DNA from: Nitrososphaerota archaeon | GTDB lineage: Archaea; Thermoproteota; Nitrososphaeria; Nitrososphaerales; CADDZS01 | Assembly (NCBI GenBank): GCA_027886785.1 | Contig: JAPCJV010000146.1 | Coordinates: forward strand, 1 to 5,715 | Reading direction: 5' to 3' | DNA: 5,715 bases | Shown: piece after piece, positions 4,897 through 5,715 of the stretch | Layout: every line of letters begins with the position of its first letter | Numbering within the stretch: position 1 is the first letter of the stretch | Program-made: the position numbers and the translations under genes | Notes under the pieces: generated by a model | What the model was told of the DNA's origin: nothing | Databases searched by the model: none | What the model saw: the letters and a program-made list of their open reading frames with translations, nothing else

Positions 4897-5715
4897 GCGA
4901 AAAATTGCATCGCATTTCCACCAGCATCCGTCGATGCTGCACTGATGTACGTGAACCCCTTCACGTTGGATGTCATGACGAGCATGTTTTCAGGATAGAC
5001 TGTCCACAGGTACATTACTGCCTGATTAGCAATTTCGTTCATCAGCTGGGTGGTTGAAACCACTCCTGTGATGTTGTTTGCTGAAGTTGCTTGGACCGAC
5101 TGACCATATAGATTTGCCATTTGAGTAATGTTCCAATGGTCTGCACCCCCATAAGCACCATTAGGAATGTACATGCCGTTTGTGTAATCCGTCGCCCAAT
5201 TATAGTCAGCGAACCAACCCAATGCGTAAGCGTAGTACGGATTTGTCGCGCTAAATGCCTGGGTGAGCAAAGTTCCGGATGGTATCGGAACTACAGAAAC
5301 TTGCAAGCCCATATTATAAGTCGAACTTATGTTATTGATTACTTCGGCTATCTGTGTGAAGATCTGAATATCCAATGTATCTGAGGCCGCGGTGTAAAGA
5401 TTAATCGCAGACGTTGATATCGGTTTGCTGCAAGTCCCAGATGTGGGGAGAGGATTGCAACCAAACGAATTGTTGAAGTAACCAGCTGGTGCAGCGGTTC
5501 CATTAAAAAATGTAAATTTAGTTAAGGGAGACTGCATAGCGCTCAAAAGCAATTGCGCTGCGGCATCAGGATTGAAGCTGTAGCGAGGTGCAATCGAAGC
5601 GTTGAAAGAGCCAGTCGGAGCAAGGCCCGGTGCCGCAACATTTGTTGCGACTTCCCCCATCTTGTTGTTCACATCGGCATTAATTTGAGTCATATTTACC
5701 GAATCTGAAAAGGCG
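4884..5715 (-). CDS. Peptide/nickel-type ABC substrate-binding protein (SBP_bac_5 family), C-terminal part
   Basis: This is the extracellular ligand-binding subunit of the importer, cut by the right edge. The frame is open through 5715, and seven residues (AFSDSVN) precede the Met at 5691-5693. That Met is therefore internal, not the start. About 276 residues are visible, roughly the C-terminal half of a family member. The AFSDSVNMTQINADVN stretch matches the conserved region where family 5 binding proteins have VRQAF-ya-vdr. The NPDAAAQLLLSAM helix and the LGWFADYNWATDY motif are also typical, with W-x-A-D-Y near the binding cleft. Seven N-x-S/T sequons are present: NMT at the left end of the visible protein, then NAS, NGT, NNS, NIS, NIT and NIT. 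Two cysteines nine residues apart (codons 5457-5459 and 5430-5432) may form a disulfide. The C-terminus FFASLY has no membrane anchor, so any signal or anchor must lie in the missing N-terminal part. It is followed by a 140-base structured gap before dppB. The family is clear; the ligand is not. Confidence 0.9.
   Translation of the reverse strand, partial: AFSDSVNMTQINADVNNKMGEVATNVAAPGLAPTGSFNASIAPRYSFNPDAAAQLLLSAMQSPLTKFTFFNGTAAPAGYFNNSFGCNPLPTSGTCSKPISTSAINLYTAASDTLDIQIFTQIAEVINNISSTYNMGLQVSVVPIPSGTLLTQAFSATNPYYAYALGWFADYNWATDYTNGMYIPNGAYGGADHWNITQMANLYGQSVQATSANNITGVVSTTQLMNEIANQAVMYLWTVYPENMLVMTSNVKGFTYISAASTDAGGNAMQFFASLY

Noticed and set aside
4884..5693. Reading the binding protein as a complete 269-residue gene starting at the Met at 5691-5693
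   Set aside because: The frame continues open to the right edge with AFSDSVN before this Met, which fits the conserved interior of the family, and no signal peptide follows the Met.
1..5715. CRISPR arrays, transposons, tRNA or rRNA genes, and toxin or defence genes
   Set aside because: No regular repeats, terminal inverted repeats, transposase motifs or RNA gene cores were seen. The window is almost entirely filled by the importer operon.

Overview
The window is mostly one ABC importer locus of the dipeptide/oligopeptide (Dpp/Opp, PepT) family, read on the minus strand. The gene order is substrate-binding protein (partial, cut by the right edge), permease B, permease C, ATPase D, ATPase F. 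One small plus-strand gene at the left edge converges on the end of the operon.

The best-supported origin is an archaeon. The substrate-binding protein is rich in Asn, Ser and Thr and carries seven N-glycosylation sequons. None of the start codons of permeases B and C or ATPases D and F has a convincing Shine-Dalgarno sequence. A TATA-like A/T box sits about 30 bases before the permease B start, as expected for near-leaderless archaeal mRNA. The small gene appears to use TTG. The binding-protein style suggests Nitrososphaeria-like (Thaumarchaeota) or Thermoplasmata-like archaea, but I cannot place it further without a search. Base composition looks moderate and even across the window, with no sign of recent transfer.

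Layout: 1-151, short leader with a possible promoter. 152-400 (+), small unknown protein with one C-terminal membrane segment. 401-427, convergent gap with a T tract. 428-1453 (-), ATPase F. 1464-2600 (-), ATPase D. 2650-3603 (-), permease C. 3625-4743 (-), permease B. 4744-4883, intercistronic region with hairpins and a likely internal promoter. 4884-5715 (-), C-terminal part of the substrate-binding protein.

The binding protein should capture a peptide-like ligand outside the cell and deliver it to the B/C channel. The D/F ATPase pair powers import. Both ATPases keep all nucleotide-site motifs and the same C-terminal four-cysteine pattern, which binds a 4Fe-4S cluster in characterised Dpp ATPases. 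The real substrate could be di- or oligopeptides, or another ligand of this broad family such as nickel or a sugar. I see no novel defence or mobile system here. The points most worth a second look are the in-frame stop just before the small gene, the roughly 50-residue charged insertion in ATPase D, the structured binding protein/permease B gap, and paired extracytoplasmic cysteines in three subunits.
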